The notes below the pieces were generated by a model that worked only from the letters and a program-made list of their open reading frames with translations, had not been told where the DNA came from and made no database searches. Shown here piece after piece: positions 25,954 through 34,997 of a stretch of DNA of 64,000 nt. Both the position numbers and the translations under genes were made by a program. This DNA is from an uncultured Clostridia bacterium (GTDB lineage Bacteria; Bacillota; Clostridia; Oscillospirales; Ruminococcaceae): NCBI GenBank assembly GCA_946545645.1, contig CAMNNQ010000195.1, positions 1 through 64,000 on the forward strand, given 5' to 3'. The first letter of the stretch is position 1, and the number at the start of each line of letters is the position of its first letter.

Positions 25954-27924
25954 ATGAAAAACACTAAGCGAAAGACTATCTGCCTTGTATCATCTCAGCT
26001 CACTACAGACCATGGAAAGCGTATCAGCCGAGGAATAGCTGCCCAGTGCGAAAAATACGGCTACGATCTGGCTGTTTTTTCTTCGATGGTGAATTTTGAT
26101 CTCTACTATCAGAGTTATGCCCGGGGCGAGATAAACATCTATGATCTTATAAATTTCAGCCTGTTTGACGGTGTTATACTTGATACTGTGAACCTTATGT
26201 CATCAGATCTGACCGAGGTCATGGATATGCTCTGCCAAAAGATCGGCAGAGAAGCTGATGCGCCTGTTGTATGTATAGGCATACCTTACAAAGATCTGGA
26301 TTTCATCGGCAACTCCAACGATGAACAGCTCAGGGAGATCTGCCGTCACGCAGCCCGGGTACACGGGTGCAGGGATATATGTATCCTGACGGGGCCGAAG
26401 GATAATCACGAGGCGGAGGAACGGCTGGAGATCATGCTGGACGAGCTGCATAAGCAGGGGCTTGAAGTCTCTGATGAGCACAGGATTTACGGCGATTTCT
26501 GGTACACAAGCGGTATAAAGCTGGCGCAGGATATAATCTCAGGAGCTGTCGGGAAGCCGGACGCTGTTATCGCCGCCAGCGATCACATGGCGCTGGGCTT
26601 TATCGATGAGTATACAAAGCAGGGGCGCCGCATCCCGGAGGATATGGTGGTCCTGGGGTTTGAGGCCACGAATGATGCTATGCTGGCGGATATCCCACTG
26701 ACTTCGATAGAGTCGAACTTTGCAAAATGTGCTGCTGATGCAGTCGATCATATCAGACGGATCATCGAGCCGGATATGAGTATATTGCCATACGAAACGA
26801 ATAACAGGACAATGATGCATTTCGGGAAAAGCTGCGGCTGCACACCCGATATGGAAGATATGGTGCAGGCAATCAGGACCTCTCTGTATCACATTGTAAG
26901 ATATTACTCGCAGGATGTTTTTGAGGATAATGTAGATATAGGTCTGCTTCTGGAAAACTTCATTCCCGAGCAGCTTACCGCTTCCGATACCCCTGACGAA
27001 TGTATAGAGAACATCTACAAATCGACCTATGTTATCTCGCCCTTCCTGAATTTCTATCTATGCCTGAGCCCGGACTGGCTGGACCCGAATAAAGATATCA
27101 TTTCGGGGCACCCCGACAAAACAGATATGGTCATCCTGAGATCCAATACTGGCCGAAACGATAGATACAGGCCGGAGGAAAAGATCACTTTCGATACATC
27201 CGTCATGCTCCCGCAGCTTTTTGAGCAGGCAGATGAGCCTTCTGCATATTATTTTTCGGCTGCCCATTTTTCGGATAAGACTCTGGGCTATGCCGTATTG
27301 CAGAGAAGATACTGCGACAGCAGCAAATTCAATATCGTCTATCGCAACTGGCTGAGATTCGTAAACAATGCTCTCGAAATGTCCAGGGCAAGGAACCGCT
27401 TTTTTGTCCTTTCGGTATATGACAAGATGACCGGGCTCTATAACAGGCGGGGCTTATACAGCGAATATGACAAGCTCGTTTCAGGTATATCCGGCGAAAA
27501 GGAGATATTCGTCAGCACGATAGATATGGACGGCCTCAAATACATAAACGACACCTTCGGCCATTCGTCCGGGGATGAAGGGATAATCTGTATAGCCGAT
27601 GCAGTAAGAGCGATAGCTGCGGAAAAAGATATCATGTGCCGCGCAGGGGGAGATGAGTTTATTATACTCGGTCTGCGCGAATGCGGCAGCTTTGACCGGG
27701 AACGACACATAAACGAGTTCTGCTCGGTGCTTGAGAAGCTGTCCGGGAACTCAGGAAGACCTTATCCGATAACTGCAAGCATCGGCTGCGCGGTGGGCAG
27801 GATAAATGATACCGAAGACCCGAAAGTTCTCCTTGAGGATCTTCTGGAAGAATCCGACGAGCAGATGTACCGCTACAAGAGCAACAGGCGGCGGAGAAGA
27901 GAAGACAGAAACGGCAGGGATTGA
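25954..27924 (+). CDS. LacI-like sensor fused to GGDEF diguanylate cyclase
   Basis: I start at ATG 25954 (MKNTKRKT), 8 bases after AGGAGGG; the track start lies in upstream noncoding sequence. Residues 1-290 resemble the periplasmic-binding fold of LacI-type regulators (RGIAAQCEKYGYDLAVFSS; PDAVIAASDHMALGF; PLTSIESN) but without an N-terminal helix-turn-helix or signal peptide. A GAF-like middle section follows. From about 490 there is a GGDEF domain (YDKMTGLYNRRGL, DGLKYINDTFGH, CRAGGDEFIIL) with intact signature, so it should make c-di-GMP. It probably couples a cytoplasmic ligand to c-di-GMP production. It is monocistronic by spacing. Confidence 0.8.
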   Translation: MKNTKRKTICLVSSQLTTDHGKRISRGIAAQCEKYGYDLAVFSSMVNFDLYYQSYARGEINIYDLINFSLFDGVILDTVNLMSSDLTEVMDMLCQKIGREADAPVVCIGIPYKDLDFIGNSNDEQLREICRHAARVHGCRDICILTGPKDNHEAEERLEIMLDELHKQGLEVSDEHRIYGDFWYTSGIKLAQDIISGAVGKPDAVIAASDHMALGFIDEYTKQGRRIPEDMVVLGFEATNDAMLADIPLTSIESNFAKCAADAVDHIRRIIEPDMSILPYETNNRTMMHFGKSCGCTPDMEDMVQAIRTSLYHIVRYYSQDVFEDNVDIGLLLENFIPEQLTASDTPDECIENIYKSTYVISPFLNFYLCLSPDWLDPNKDIISGHPDKTDMVILRSNTGRNDRYRPEEKITFDTSVMLPQLFEQADEPSAYYFSAAHFSDKTLGYAVLQRRYCDSSKFNIVYRNWLRFVNNALEMSRARNRFFVLSVYDKMTGLYNRRGLYSEYDKLVSGISGEKEIFVSTIDMDGLKYINDTFGHSSGDEGIICIADAVRAIAAEKDIMCRAGGDEFIILGLRECGSFDRERHINEFCSVLEKLSGNSGRPYPITASIGCAVGRINDTEDPKVLLEDLLEESDEQMYRYKSNRRRRREDRNGRD

Positions 27925-28063
27925 CGAAAGTGCCCGACACCTGTCATGCAGACAACACAATAGGATCTATGCAGTAACCAAAAGCAGTCTGTGCAATTCG
28001 TGCAGGCTGCTTTGTGCTTTCCGGAGGCCGTTTTTTCGGGGGATAGCGTTTTTTATACGGCAA

Positions 28064-28117
28064 TTGTAAACCTGTTACAAAATAACGGTTGACAACGGCC
28101 CGGAGCGGTGCTATAAT
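28064..28117 (+). promoter_or_regulatory. BirA operator overlapping the biotin operon promoter
   Basis: TTGTAAACC (28064-28072), 14 bp, GGTTGACAA (28087-28095) matches the known BirA box (TTGTAAACC-N14-16-GGTTTACAA). Its right half contains the -35 TTGACA (28089-28094); TATAAT lies 17 bp on (28112-28117). Biotin-bound BirA should therefore block RNA polymerase directly. Confidence 0.9.
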
Positions 28118-28122
28118 ACTGA

Positions 28123-28698
28123 ATGGAGGAAGTGATAAATATCAACAATGCAAACAAAACAAGAGACATGGCAATGACTGCGATGTTTACCGCACTGATA
28201 ACCGCAGGGGCATATATCCGTATCCCTGTACCTGTCTGCCCCTTCACGCTGCAATTCCTGTTTACCACCCTAGCGGGGCTGATACTCGGGAAGAACAGGG
28301 GAGCTGCCGCATCGGCTCTGTATGTCGTTCTCGGACTGGCAGGGCTCCCTGTTTTTACAGGCGGCGGAGGATTGACGTATGTGCTTCAACCGACATTCGG
28401 CTATCTTATCGGATTTATAGCGGGCTCATACATCACCGGAGCGATCGCCCGCAGCGGAAAGGCAGATACCAGGCGGCTGCTTATGGGCTGCTTTGCGGGG
28501 CTTGCGGTGGTTTACGCGCTGGGAATGATCTATTACTATGTGATAAGTGCGGTCTATCTTAACGAGCCTGTCGGTATAGGCGCTTTGTTCCTGTACTGCT
28601 TTGTGCTGGCAGTCCCGGGGGATATTGCCCTCTGCTTACTGTCTGCGGCTCTGGCAAAACGGCTCATGCCTGTAATTCACTCGAAAGGGACAGTATAA
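28123..28698 (+). CDS. bioY: Biotin ECF transporter substrate-binding protein BioY
   Basis: The ~190-residue membrane protein shows the BioY pattern: FTALITAGAYIRIPVPVCPFTLQ, the GAAASALYVVLGLAGLPVF block and FGYLIGFIAGSYITG, with six membrane segments. It binds biotin and works with a shared EcfAAT module encoded elsewhere. The first ATG (28123) coincides with the expected transcription start, while GGAGGA follows it, so the true start is probably just downstream, at a non-ATG codon or at ATG 28168. It is first in a BirA-controlled operon; its stop overlaps bioB's start. Confidence 0.9.
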   Translation: MEEVININNANKTRDMAMTAMFTALITAGAYIRIPVPVCPFTLQFLFTTLAGLILGKNRGAAASALYVVLGLAGLPVFTGGGGLTYVLQPTFGYLIGFIAGSYITGAIARSGKADTRRLLMGCFAGLAVVYALGMIYYYVISAVYLNEPVGIGALFLYCFVLAVPGDIALCLLSAALAKRLMPVIHSKGTV

Positions 28699-29681
28699 TG
28701 GAGATAAGGGAGATCACCGAAGAGATAATAAACGGCAGAAGGCTGACAAGAGAGGACGACCTGAGCTTTCTCCTGACCGTCGGGCAGGAGGAGCTAATGG
28801 GATGTGCGGACAAGCTGAGGAGACATTTCAGCGGGAACAGGGCGAACCTTTGCAGCATCATCAACGGAAGGAGCGGGCGCTGCCCGGAGGACTGCAAATT
28901 CTGTGCGCAGTCGGCGCGGCACTGCACAGGCATCGAAGAATACGGCTTTCTCGATAAACAGAGGATATCGGCGGAATGCCGCCATAATGAGGAGCAGGGC
29001 GTTCACCGCTTTGCGATAGTTACGGCGGGGCGGAAGCTCAGCGGGGAAGAGTTCGATAAGGCTCTGGATACATACCGTACTCTCGCCCGGGAGAGCAAAG
29101 TGGGGCTGTGCGCTTCATTCGGGCTGCTTGAAGAAGAGCAGTTTGCCTTGCTGCGTCAGGCAGGAGTTTCAAGGTATCATGCGAATATCGAGACTTCGAG
29201 AGCGAATTTCAGGAACATCTGCACGACACATACCTTTGAGGATAAGCTGGAATGTATCCGCAGAGCCAAGGCCGCAGGGCTTGAAGTATGCTCGGGAGGC
29301 ATCATAGGCATGGGTGAAAGCTGGGAGGACCGCATCGACATGGCTCTGACACTCAGCGAGCTGGGCGTGAGCTCCGTACCGATAAACGCTCTGATACCCA
29401 TCAAGGGCACGCCTCTGGAAGACCTGGAGCGTATCACCGAGGCGGATATACTCAGAACTGTCGCTGTGTTCCGCTTTATTGTCCCCGAAGCGGACATTCG
29501 CCTTGCCGCCGGGAGAAACCTTATGTCTAACTGCGGCGAGCGTGCTTTCCTTGCGGGAGCAAATTCAGCTATTACCGGGGATATGCTTACGACCTCCGGC
29601 AACCGCATCCGGGAGGATATAGCTATGTTGGAAAAGATAGGCTATCAAACCTATCACACAGGGAGGGATAACGATGGCTGA
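28698..29681 (+). CDS. bioB: Biotin synthase
   Basis: The 327-residue radical SAM enzyme inserts sulfur into dethiobiotin. The [4Fe-4S] motif CPEDCKFC (C62, C66, C69) is intact, followed by the usual YHANIETS region, CSGGIIGMGE and INALIPIKGTPL. LAAGRNLMSNCGERAFLAGANS fits the region carrying the second cluster ligand. ATG overlaps the bioY stop (TAATG). Length is normal. Confidence 0.95.
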   Translation: MEIREITEEIINGRRLTREDDLSFLLTVGQEELMGCADKLRRHFSGNRANLCSIINGRSGRCPEDCKFCAQSARHCTGIEEYGFLDKQRISAECRHNEEQGVHRFAIVTAGRKLSGEEFDKALDTYRTLARESKVGLCASFGLLEEEQFALLRQAGVSRYHANIETSRANFRNICTTHTFEDKLECIRRAKAAGLEVCSGGIIGMGESWEDRIDMALTLSELGVSSVPINALIPIKGTPLEDLERITEADILRTVAVFRFIVPEADIRLAAGRNLMSNCGERAFLAGANSAITGDMLTTSGNRIREDIAMLEKIGYQTYHTGRDNDG

Positions 29682-30372
29682 GGGTCTGTTCGTTACCGGG
29701 ACAGGAACGGACATAGGGAAGACCTATGTTACGGCTCTGCTGGTCAGGAAGCTCCGCAAAGCGGGCTTTGATACAGCCTATTTCAAGGCGGCTGTCAGCG
29801 GGAACGAAAGGGATAAAAGCGGCAGGCTCATACCGGGGGATGCTGCCTATGTAAAGAGAATATCCGGCACAGATCAGCCGCTGGAAACGATGTGCCCTTA
29901 TGTTTACGAGGCTGCGGTGTCTCCACACCTCGCCGCAAGGAAAGAGGGCAGCCCTGTGGAGCTGAGCGTTGTTAAGGCGCAGTATGAAAAGCTCTGCGGA
30001 GAATACGGATATGTCATCTGCGAGGGCAGCGGCGGTATCGTCTGCCCCATCCGCTATGATGAGGAAAAGATAATGCTGGAGGATATCATCAAAGCTCTCG
30101 GCCTCCCGACGGTCGTAACGGCAGACGCAGGCCTCGGGACGATAAACAGCGTGGTGCTTACCTGCGAATATATGAAAGCACACGGTCTGGATATCCGGGG
30201 GCTGATACTCAACAACTTTCACAAGGGCGATATAATGGAGGAGGACAACAAGCTGATGTGCGAGAAGCTGACAGGGATACCTGTTATCGCCTGTGTCGGT
30301 GAGAACGATACCGATATAGATATTTCGGCAGATGTACTCAGAAGCATCTGCGGCAGAGGAGGAAAACAATGA
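29674..30372 (+). CDS. bioD: Dethiobiotin synthetase
   Basis: The 232-residue protein starts with the P-loop VTGTGTDIGKTYVT (about 7-20) and carries YFKAAVSGNE, CEGSGGI and VVTADAGLGTINS, all typical of BioD. It closes the ureido ring using CO2 and ATP. It overlaps bioB by 8 bp and bioA by 4 bp, so translation is probably coupled. Confidence 0.95.
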   Translation: MAEGLFVTGTGTDIGKTYVTALLVRKLRKAGFDTAYFKAAVSGNERDKSGRLIPGDAAYVKRISGTDQPLETMCPYVYEAAVSPHLAARKEGSPVELSVVKAQYEKLCGEYGYVICEGSGGIVCPIRYDEEKIMLEDIIKALGLPTVVTADAGLGTINSVVLTCEYMKAHGLDIRGLILNNFHKGDIMEEDNKLMCEKLTGIPVIACVGENDTDIDISADVLRSICGRGGKQ

Positions 30373-31568
30373 TCTGGTATCCGTACGCTCAAATGAAAAC
30401 ACTGGATGCCCCCATAAAGATAGCCAGCGCAAAGGGGGTGCATCTTTACACAGAGGACGGTCACGATCTGATCGACTCGGTGTCTTCCTGGTGGAGCGTG
30501 ATACACGGCTACGGCCACCCGGAGATAAATGCCGCTGTCAGGGAGCAGCTCGACAAATTTGCTCACGTTATGCTGGGCGGCCTGACACACGAGCCTGTTC
30601 AGAAGCTCTCCGACAAGCTGGCGGAATGGCTGCCGGGAGACCTTGACTACTGCTTCTTCTCCGATTCGGGAAGTGTGGCGGTCGAAGTCGCATTGAAAAT
30701 GGCTTTGCAGTTCAACACCAACCGGGGCTCCCGAAGGGATACGATCCTTGCTCTCGAACACGCCTATCACGGAGACACCTTCAAGGCTATGGAGGTCGGG
30801 GACGATGAGGATTATCATTTCGCCTTCGGAGTCAACAGTGAGAAAAAGCGGGGAGTTGTCCATATACCAACCGAGATCCCGGCGCTTGAAAAAGCCTTTG
30901 CGGAATACGGAGAACGTCTGACCTGTTTCATAGTCGAGCCTCTGCTTCAGGGCGCGGGGGGAATGAGGATGTACGGTGTCAGCTTCCTTGAAAGAGCAAG
31001 GCAGCTCTGCGATCAGTATGATGTGCTGCTGATCTTTGATGAGGTCGCAACAGGCTTCGGACGTACAGGCAACCGCTTTGTGGCTGATCTTGTCCTGCCG
31101 GACATACTTGTTCTGGGAAAGGCTCTGACAGGCGGGTATATCGGTCACGCTGTGACAGTAGCGAACCGCAGGGTATGGGAGGGCTTCTGGAGCGACGACC
31201 CTGCTCATGCCTTTATGCACGGCCCGACATTTATGGGCAACGCCCTCGCCTGCTGCGCAGCTCTCAAATCCATCGAGCTTTTCGAGCGGGAGGATTATAT
31301 CTCGAAGATACGCCGAATAGAGGAGATAACCCGCCGAGAGATGGCAGGCTTCTCTGACCCTCGCATCAAGGAAGTCCGCATCATGGGCGGCTGTGTCTGC
31401 ATAGAGGTATATGACGGCAGAGTGCTTGAAGGCTTCAGAAAATTCGCATACGAACACGGAGTATTCAGCAGGACTTTCCTGAAATATATGTATGCTATGG
31501 TCCCCTATGTGATAAGCGAGCAGGAGCTGGTCAAGGTGCTTGATACAATGAAAGCGTGGTTTGCATAA
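30369..31568 (+). CDS. bioA: Adenosylmethionine-8-amino-7-oxononanoate aminotransferase
   Basis: The 399-residue class III aminotransferase converts KAPA to DAPA with SAM as amino donor. WYPYAQMKT and SWWSVIHGYGHPEIN are BioA-type substrate-site motifs. FDEVATGFGRTG and LVLGKALTGGY (PLP Lys about 251) complete the active site. It is last in the operon. bioF and pimelate-forming genes are not here, so the operon covers only KAPA to biotin plus import. Confidence 0.95.
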   Translation: MIWYPYAQMKTLDAPIKIASAKGVHLYTEDGHDLIDSVSSWWSVIHGYGHPEINAAVREQLDKFAHVMLGGLTHEPVQKLSDKLAEWLPGDLDYCFFSDSGSVAVEVALKMALQFNTNRGSRRDTILALEHAYHGDTFKAMEVGDDEDYHFAFGVNSEKKRGVVHIPTEIPALEKAFAEYGERLTCFIVEPLLQGAGGMRMYGVSFLERARQLCDQYDVLLIFDEVATGFGRTGNRFVADLVLPDILVLGKALTGGYIGHAVTVANRRVWEGFWSDDPAHAFMHGPTFMGNALACCAALKSIELFEREDYISKIRRIEEITRREMAGFSDPRIKEVRIMGGCVCIEVYDGRVLEGFRKFAYEHGVFSRTFLKYMYAMVPYVISEQELVKVLDTMKAWFA

Positions 31569-31615
31569 CAGACCGGGCGGGGAGATGTGCTGCCCGGTCA
31601 AAGATATGAAAGAGA

Positions 31616-31640
31616 AAAGGCAGCCGTAAGGCTGCCTTTA
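31616..31640 (+). terminator. Terminator of the biotin operon
   Basis: AAAGGCAGCC pairs with GGCTGCCTTT about 50 bp after bioA. An additional GC-rich hairpin GACCGGGC...GCCCGGTC precedes it at 31571-31599. Confidence 0.65.
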
Positions 31641-31705
31641 AGTATGTTGTATCCATCATCCGAAACAGATCGCTTCATTGCTGTTTTTATTTTGTTCGGT
31701 AGTTT

Positions 31706-31737
31706 GAAAAAGCGGCGGGGAGTTCCCGCCGCTTTTA
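31706..31737. terminator. Bidirectional terminator between convergent operons
   Basis: AAAAAGCGGCGGG pairs with CCCGCCGCTTTT. A-run and T-run on both sides allow use by the biotin operon and by the minus-strand operon ending at 31767. Confidence 0.85.
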
Positions 31738-31766
31738 TCTGTAATTTCAGAGAGCGCCGTTAAGCA

Positions 31767-32522
31767 CTATTTCAGCTTGTTGTAGTCGTCGTCCGAAACA
31801 GCCTCGCACCATTCCGTTCTGCTGTCCTCGCCCTGTATCTCGACTGCAAGATGAGCGAACCAACTGTCCTTGGCAGCGCCGTGCCAGTGCTTGACTTCGG
31901 CGGGGATATTGACAACATCTCCTGGGCGGAGCTCTCTGGCTTCCTTGCCCCATTCCTGATACCAGCCGCGTCCGCCGATACAGATGAGCATCTGACCGCC
32001 GCCGCTTTTTGCGTGATGTATATGCCAGTTGTTGCGGCAGGATGGCTCAAAGGTCACGTTGAAGATCGGTATCTGCTCCGAGGAGACCGGCGCAAGATAG
32101 CTCTGGCCTGTAAAGAATTTGCCGTAGGGATTGGGCTCGCCTATGGGGAACATTATCTCGTTCTGGAACCTTTCCTTTTCGGAAAGAGCCGGAGCGCTGT
32201 CTGCATAGACCTCCTTGGCGATACCGAATACCGCCCAGGCATGAGGCCAGCCGGCATAGAAGGCTGTGTGGGTTATGACCGCAGCCATTTCCTTCTGCGA
32301 AACGCCGTGATTTTTGGCGTTCTGGATGTGGTAGCGGATGGAACTGTCTGTCACGCCCTGCGACATAAGAGCGACTACTGTGATGATACTGCGGGTCTTC
32401 AGGTCGATATCTGTGTTGTTCCAGTTCTCTCCGAAGAGGATATCATCGTTGAAGCGGGCAAAATCGGGAGCGAACTCTCCGAGCTGAGCTCTGCCAGCTG
32501 TCTGCACTATTTTTTCAGCCAT
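31767..32522 (-). CDS. Carboxymuconolactone decarboxylase-cupin fusion
   Basis: Residues 1-115 are a CMD/AhpD-like helical domain (LKTRSIITVVALMSQG; HIQNAKNHGVSQKEMAAVITHTAFYAGWPHAW); here the AhpD CxxC is absent, so peroxidase activity is not expected. Residues 140-240 form a cupin (NNWHIHHAKSGGGQMLICIGGRGWYQEWG; LRPGDVVNIPAEVKHWHGA) with His residues suited to a metal site. Such fusions are common in gut Clostridia next to small oxidoreductases, as here. The substrate is unknown. It is the last gene of the minus-strand operon. Confidence 0.85.
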   Translation of the reverse strand: MAEKIVQTAGRAQLGEFAPDFARFNDDILFGENWNNTDIDLKTRSIITVVALMSQGVTDSSIRYHIQNAKNHGVSQKEMAAVITHTAFYAGWPHAWAVFGIAKEVYADSAPALSEKERFQNEIMFPIGEPNPYGKFFTGQSYLAPVSSEQIPIFNVTFEPSCRNNWHIHHAKSGGGQMLICIGGRGWYQEWGKEARELRPGDVVNIPAEVKHWHGAAKDSWFAHLAVEIQGEDSRTEWCEAVSDDDYNKLK

Positions 32523-32530
32523 TGTGATAC

Positions 32531-32863
32531 CTACTTTCTTATAAAATGTTCGTCTTTTTCGGGCAGACCGCCCTCATCGCTGACATAACGCTCCACTGTC
32601 ATGTGGAGATCGTATTTTTCGCGGAGCTCTGCGATCTTCTGCATCATAGGCGATGCGTGGTGGCGGTCTATTGCAGACTGATCTGTCCATTCGTCTATCA
32701 GCAGAACAGTCTCGGGATCGTCAAGGGAAACATAATACTCATACCGCAGATTTCCGTCCTCGCTGCGTATGGCTCCGACCGTTCCGCCGGAAGTCATTTC
32801 CTCTGCGAAGGCTCTTGCGGAGCCGTTTCTGCCGGTATATCTGAGATTAACGGTAATACTCAT
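32531..32863 (-). CDS. Antibiotic biosynthesis monooxygenase-like protein
   Basis: I start at MSITVNLRY (32863); the four extra track residues lack support. The ~110-residue protein has the ABM dimeric ferredoxin-like pattern: an N-terminal strand, RYEYYVSLDDPETVLLIDEWTDQSAIDRHHASP, and a C-terminal strand with MTVERY. Related YgiN/LsrG-type proteins act on quinols or small metabolites without cofactors. It is 8 bp from the CMD-cupin gene and probably acts in the same pathway. Confidence 0.75.
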   Translation of the reverse strand: MSITVNLRYTGRNGSARAFAEEMTSGGTVGAIRSEDGNLRYEYYVSLDDPETVLLIDEWTDQSAIDRHHASPMMQKIAELREKYDLHMTVERYVSDEGGLPEKDEHFIRK

Positions 32864-32904
32864 CCTGCACCTCACATTTACAGCCGCTGAGCGGCAGTAT
32901 TTTG

Positions 32905-33447
32905 TCAGACATTTCTGCCAAGCTCATAGGCTGCGTTCATGTAAGACCCGTTCTTTTCCGCATCTGCCGGATCGCCCAGACCTCCGCCGGACAGCACGCT
33001 GACGAGCCTTGCTTTCTCAAAGCAGGCGACCCAGCCCTGCAAGCCGCCCCTGGCTGTATGACAGACCTCCTCGCCGTCCTCGGCGGAGGCGGTTATCAGA
33101 TAGACATCTCTGAATCTGTAATCCGAGGGATAAAGGGGATTGCAGCGGTCGAGCAAGGTCTTGAGCTGGCCGCAAAGCTCATAGTAATAGATCGGATTTG
33201 CAAAGATCAGCACATCGGCATTGCCGACTTTCTCACATATCTCCGAAGCATCGTCCTTGATGACACACTTCATGGTTTTCTGACAGGCAAGGCAGCCCTT
33301 GCAGAAATTCAGAGTTTTACCCTTGAGAGTTATGAACTCAACATCGTGCCCTGCATCCTCTGCACCCTTTGCTGCCTGCTTTGCCAGTGTTTCGGAATTG
33401 CTGCGGTCCCGCAGGCTGGACGATATGACAAGTACCTTTTTAGCCAT
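32905..33447 (-). CDS. NAD(P)H-dependent FMN reductase, flavodoxin-like
   Basis: The 180-residue protein has the FMN_red fold: VLVISSSLRDRSNSETLAKQAAKGA (phosphate loop), the CKGCLACQKTMKCVIKDD cysteine-rich segment of the iron-sulfur flavoprotein-like subgroup, and ANPIYYYELCGQLKTLLDR. It reduces or carries electrons to FMN substrates. It lies between the hydrolase and monooxygenase genes on the same strand, AGGAGAA before the ATG. Confidence 0.85.
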   Translation of the reverse strand: MAKKVLVISSSLRDRSNSETLAKQAAKGAEDAGHDVEFITLKGKTLNFCKGCLACQKTMKCVIKDDASEICEKVGNADVLIFANPIYYYELCGQLKTLLDRCNPLYPSDYRFRDVYLITASAEDGEEVCHTARGGLQGWVACFEKARLVSVLSGGGLGDPADAEKNGSYMNAAYELGRNV

Positions 33448-33458
33448 AGTATTTCTCC

Positions 33459-34457
33459 TTATTTCAGATATTCACGGTAAAACGCTTCCAGCTTGTCAAA
33501 GGGGATAGCATCCTTGCCGCCGCCGTCATAGAGGTCTGTGTGGACGGCATCGGGGATGATGAGCAGCTCCTTGTTGCCGGTATATTTGCTGTCCTTTGTC
33601 ATAGCGGCATAAGCATCCCTGCTGAAATAGCAGGAGTGCGCCTTTTCGCCGTGTACGATGAGGACAGCGCTTCTGATCTCGTTTGAGTATGTGTTTATGG
33701 GCTGATTCATGAAGGACATACAGCCGATAACGTTCCAGCCGCCGTTGGAGTTGAGAGAGCGGGGGTGATAGCCTCTCTCGGTCTTGTAGTAGCTGTGGTA
33801 GTCCTTTACGAAGAAAGGTGCATCCTCCGGCAGAGGATCTATAACGCCGCCGCCGAGGGTATACTCGCCGCTCTGATAATCCTTTATGCGCTGCGCATTG
33901 AGAGCGGCTTTCTTCTCATAACGCTTTTCTTCTGTGTTCTCGGAATCGAAATAGCCGTTGGCATTGACACGGGCCATATCATACATAGTAACTGCGGCAG
34001 TCGCCTTGATACGGGTATCGAGGGCCGCTGCATTTATCGAAAGTCCGCCCCAGCCGCAGATGCCGCAGATGCCGATACGGTCTGCATCCACATTTTCCTG
34101 AACGGAGAGGAAGTCAACGGCTGCCTGAAAGTCCTCGGTGTTGATGTCAGGGGAGGCCATATATCTCGGCTGTCCGCCGCTCTCGCCTGTGAATGAGGGG
34201 TCGAAGGCAACGGTCAGAAAGCCGCGCTCTGCAAGGGTCTGAGCATACAGACCGCTGCACTGCTCCTTGACAGCGCCGAAGGGCCCGCAGACAGCGACAG
34301 CAGGGAGCTTTCCTCCGGCATTCTTTGGGATATACATATCTGCTGCGAGGGTGATACCGTAGCGGTTGCGGAAGGTCACTTTCCTGTGATCTGTTTTGTC
34401 CGATCTCGGAAAGGTCTTGTCCCATTCCTGTGTCAATGTCAGCATCTCGTTATTCAT
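33459..34457 (-). CDS. Alpha/beta hydrolase with Cys in the nucleophile elbow
   Basis: The 332-residue protein is of the dienelactone-hydrolase/YcjY-like type: VTFRNRYGITLAADMYIP, the oxyanion loop VAVCGPFGAVKEQCSGLYAQ, AFDPSFTGESGG, the elbow GICGWGG (Cys near residue 143), and late D and H residues (IPDAVHTDLYD). Cys instead of Ser at the elbow is known for dienelactone hydrolases and for this subgroup. It is in the redox operon; the substrate is unknown. Confidence 0.8.
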   Translation of the reverse strand: MNNEMLTLTQEWDKTFPRSDKTDHRKVTFRNRYGITLAADMYIPKNAGGKLPAVAVCGPFGAVKEQCSGLYAQTLAERGFLTVAFDPSFTGESGGQPRYMASPDINTEDFQAAVDFLSVQENVDADRIGICGICGWGGLSINAAALDTRIKATAAVTMYDMARVNANGYFDSENTEEKRYEKKAALNAQRIKDYQSGEYTLGGGVIDPLPEDAPFFVKDYHSYYKTERGYHPRSLNSNGGWNVIGCMSFMNQPINTYSNEIRSAVLIVHGEKAHSCYFSRDAYAAMTKDSKYTGNKELLIIPDAVHTDLYDGGGKDAIPFDKLEAFYREYLK

Positions 34458-34472
34458 AGCGATACCTCCGTT

Positions 34473-34997
34473 TCAATATGACAGCGTTACGGTGATATTT
34501 CCCTCACCGAACAGTTCTTTCAGTTCGTCTCCGCTGATGCCGGCGATGTGCCCCAGCTTTGTATAGCTCCATGAATTCGAGTCATAGAAGATCGTCATCT
34601 GATCTCCCTGATAGAGCATTATATCTCCCGCTTCGGTGGTCACGCTCTCATCCGATCTCGTAAGCGCCCAGGGCAGGCTGCCGACCTTTTCAAATCCTCC
34701 GTATTCATGGAGAGAAACGGTGACAGGCTCGGCTTTCAGCTTCTCCGCAAGCTCTCTTGCAGCGGTGCTGTCGGCAAGCTCTGCGGTAAGCTCTTTGCCG
34801 TTTACGGATATTTTCAGTTTCATATCATCATTCCTTTCGCCGGACGGGAGCGTTTCGGCCACGGAGCTTTCGGCGGTATTATCCGCTGCTCCTGCACCGG
34901 TGTTCTGCTGCGATGATACGCTGCTCCCGGAGCTCCCGCAGGCAGTAAAGAGCGACGCGCAGCCGCATATAGTCAGGATCAGTAACAGTTTTTTCAT
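34473..34997 (-). CDS. Lipoprotein with cyclophilin-like domain
   Basis: I start at MKKLLLILTI (34997), which overlaps the upstream stop as ATGA. Signal peptide and lipobox LFTAC (Cys about 20) are followed by a Ser/Ala-rich linker (20-50). The C-terminal ~120 residues match the bacterial cyclophilin-like fold: MKLKISVNGKELTAELADS, LHEYGGFEKVGSLPW, GDIMLYQGDQMTIFYDSNSWSYTKLGHI. No isomerase activity is established for this subgroup. It is the exported member of the redox operon. Confidence 0.8.
   Translation of the reverse strand: MKKLLLILTICGCASLFTACGSSGSSVSSQQNTGAGAADNTAESSVAETLPSGERNDDMKLKISVNGKELTAELADSTAARELAEKLKAEPVTVSLHEYGGFEKVGSLPWALTRSDESVTTEAGDIMLYQGDQMTIFYDSNSWSYTKLGHIAGISGDELKELFGEGNITVTLSY

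Noticed and set aside
30219-31601. 460-codon minus-strand ORF over bioD/bioA
   Set aside because: It is a shadow of two unmistakable biotin genes; the translation resembles no protein.
31851-32588. 245-codon plus-strand ORF over the CMD-cupin gene
   Set aside because: It is the antisense of a well-recognised fusion protein.
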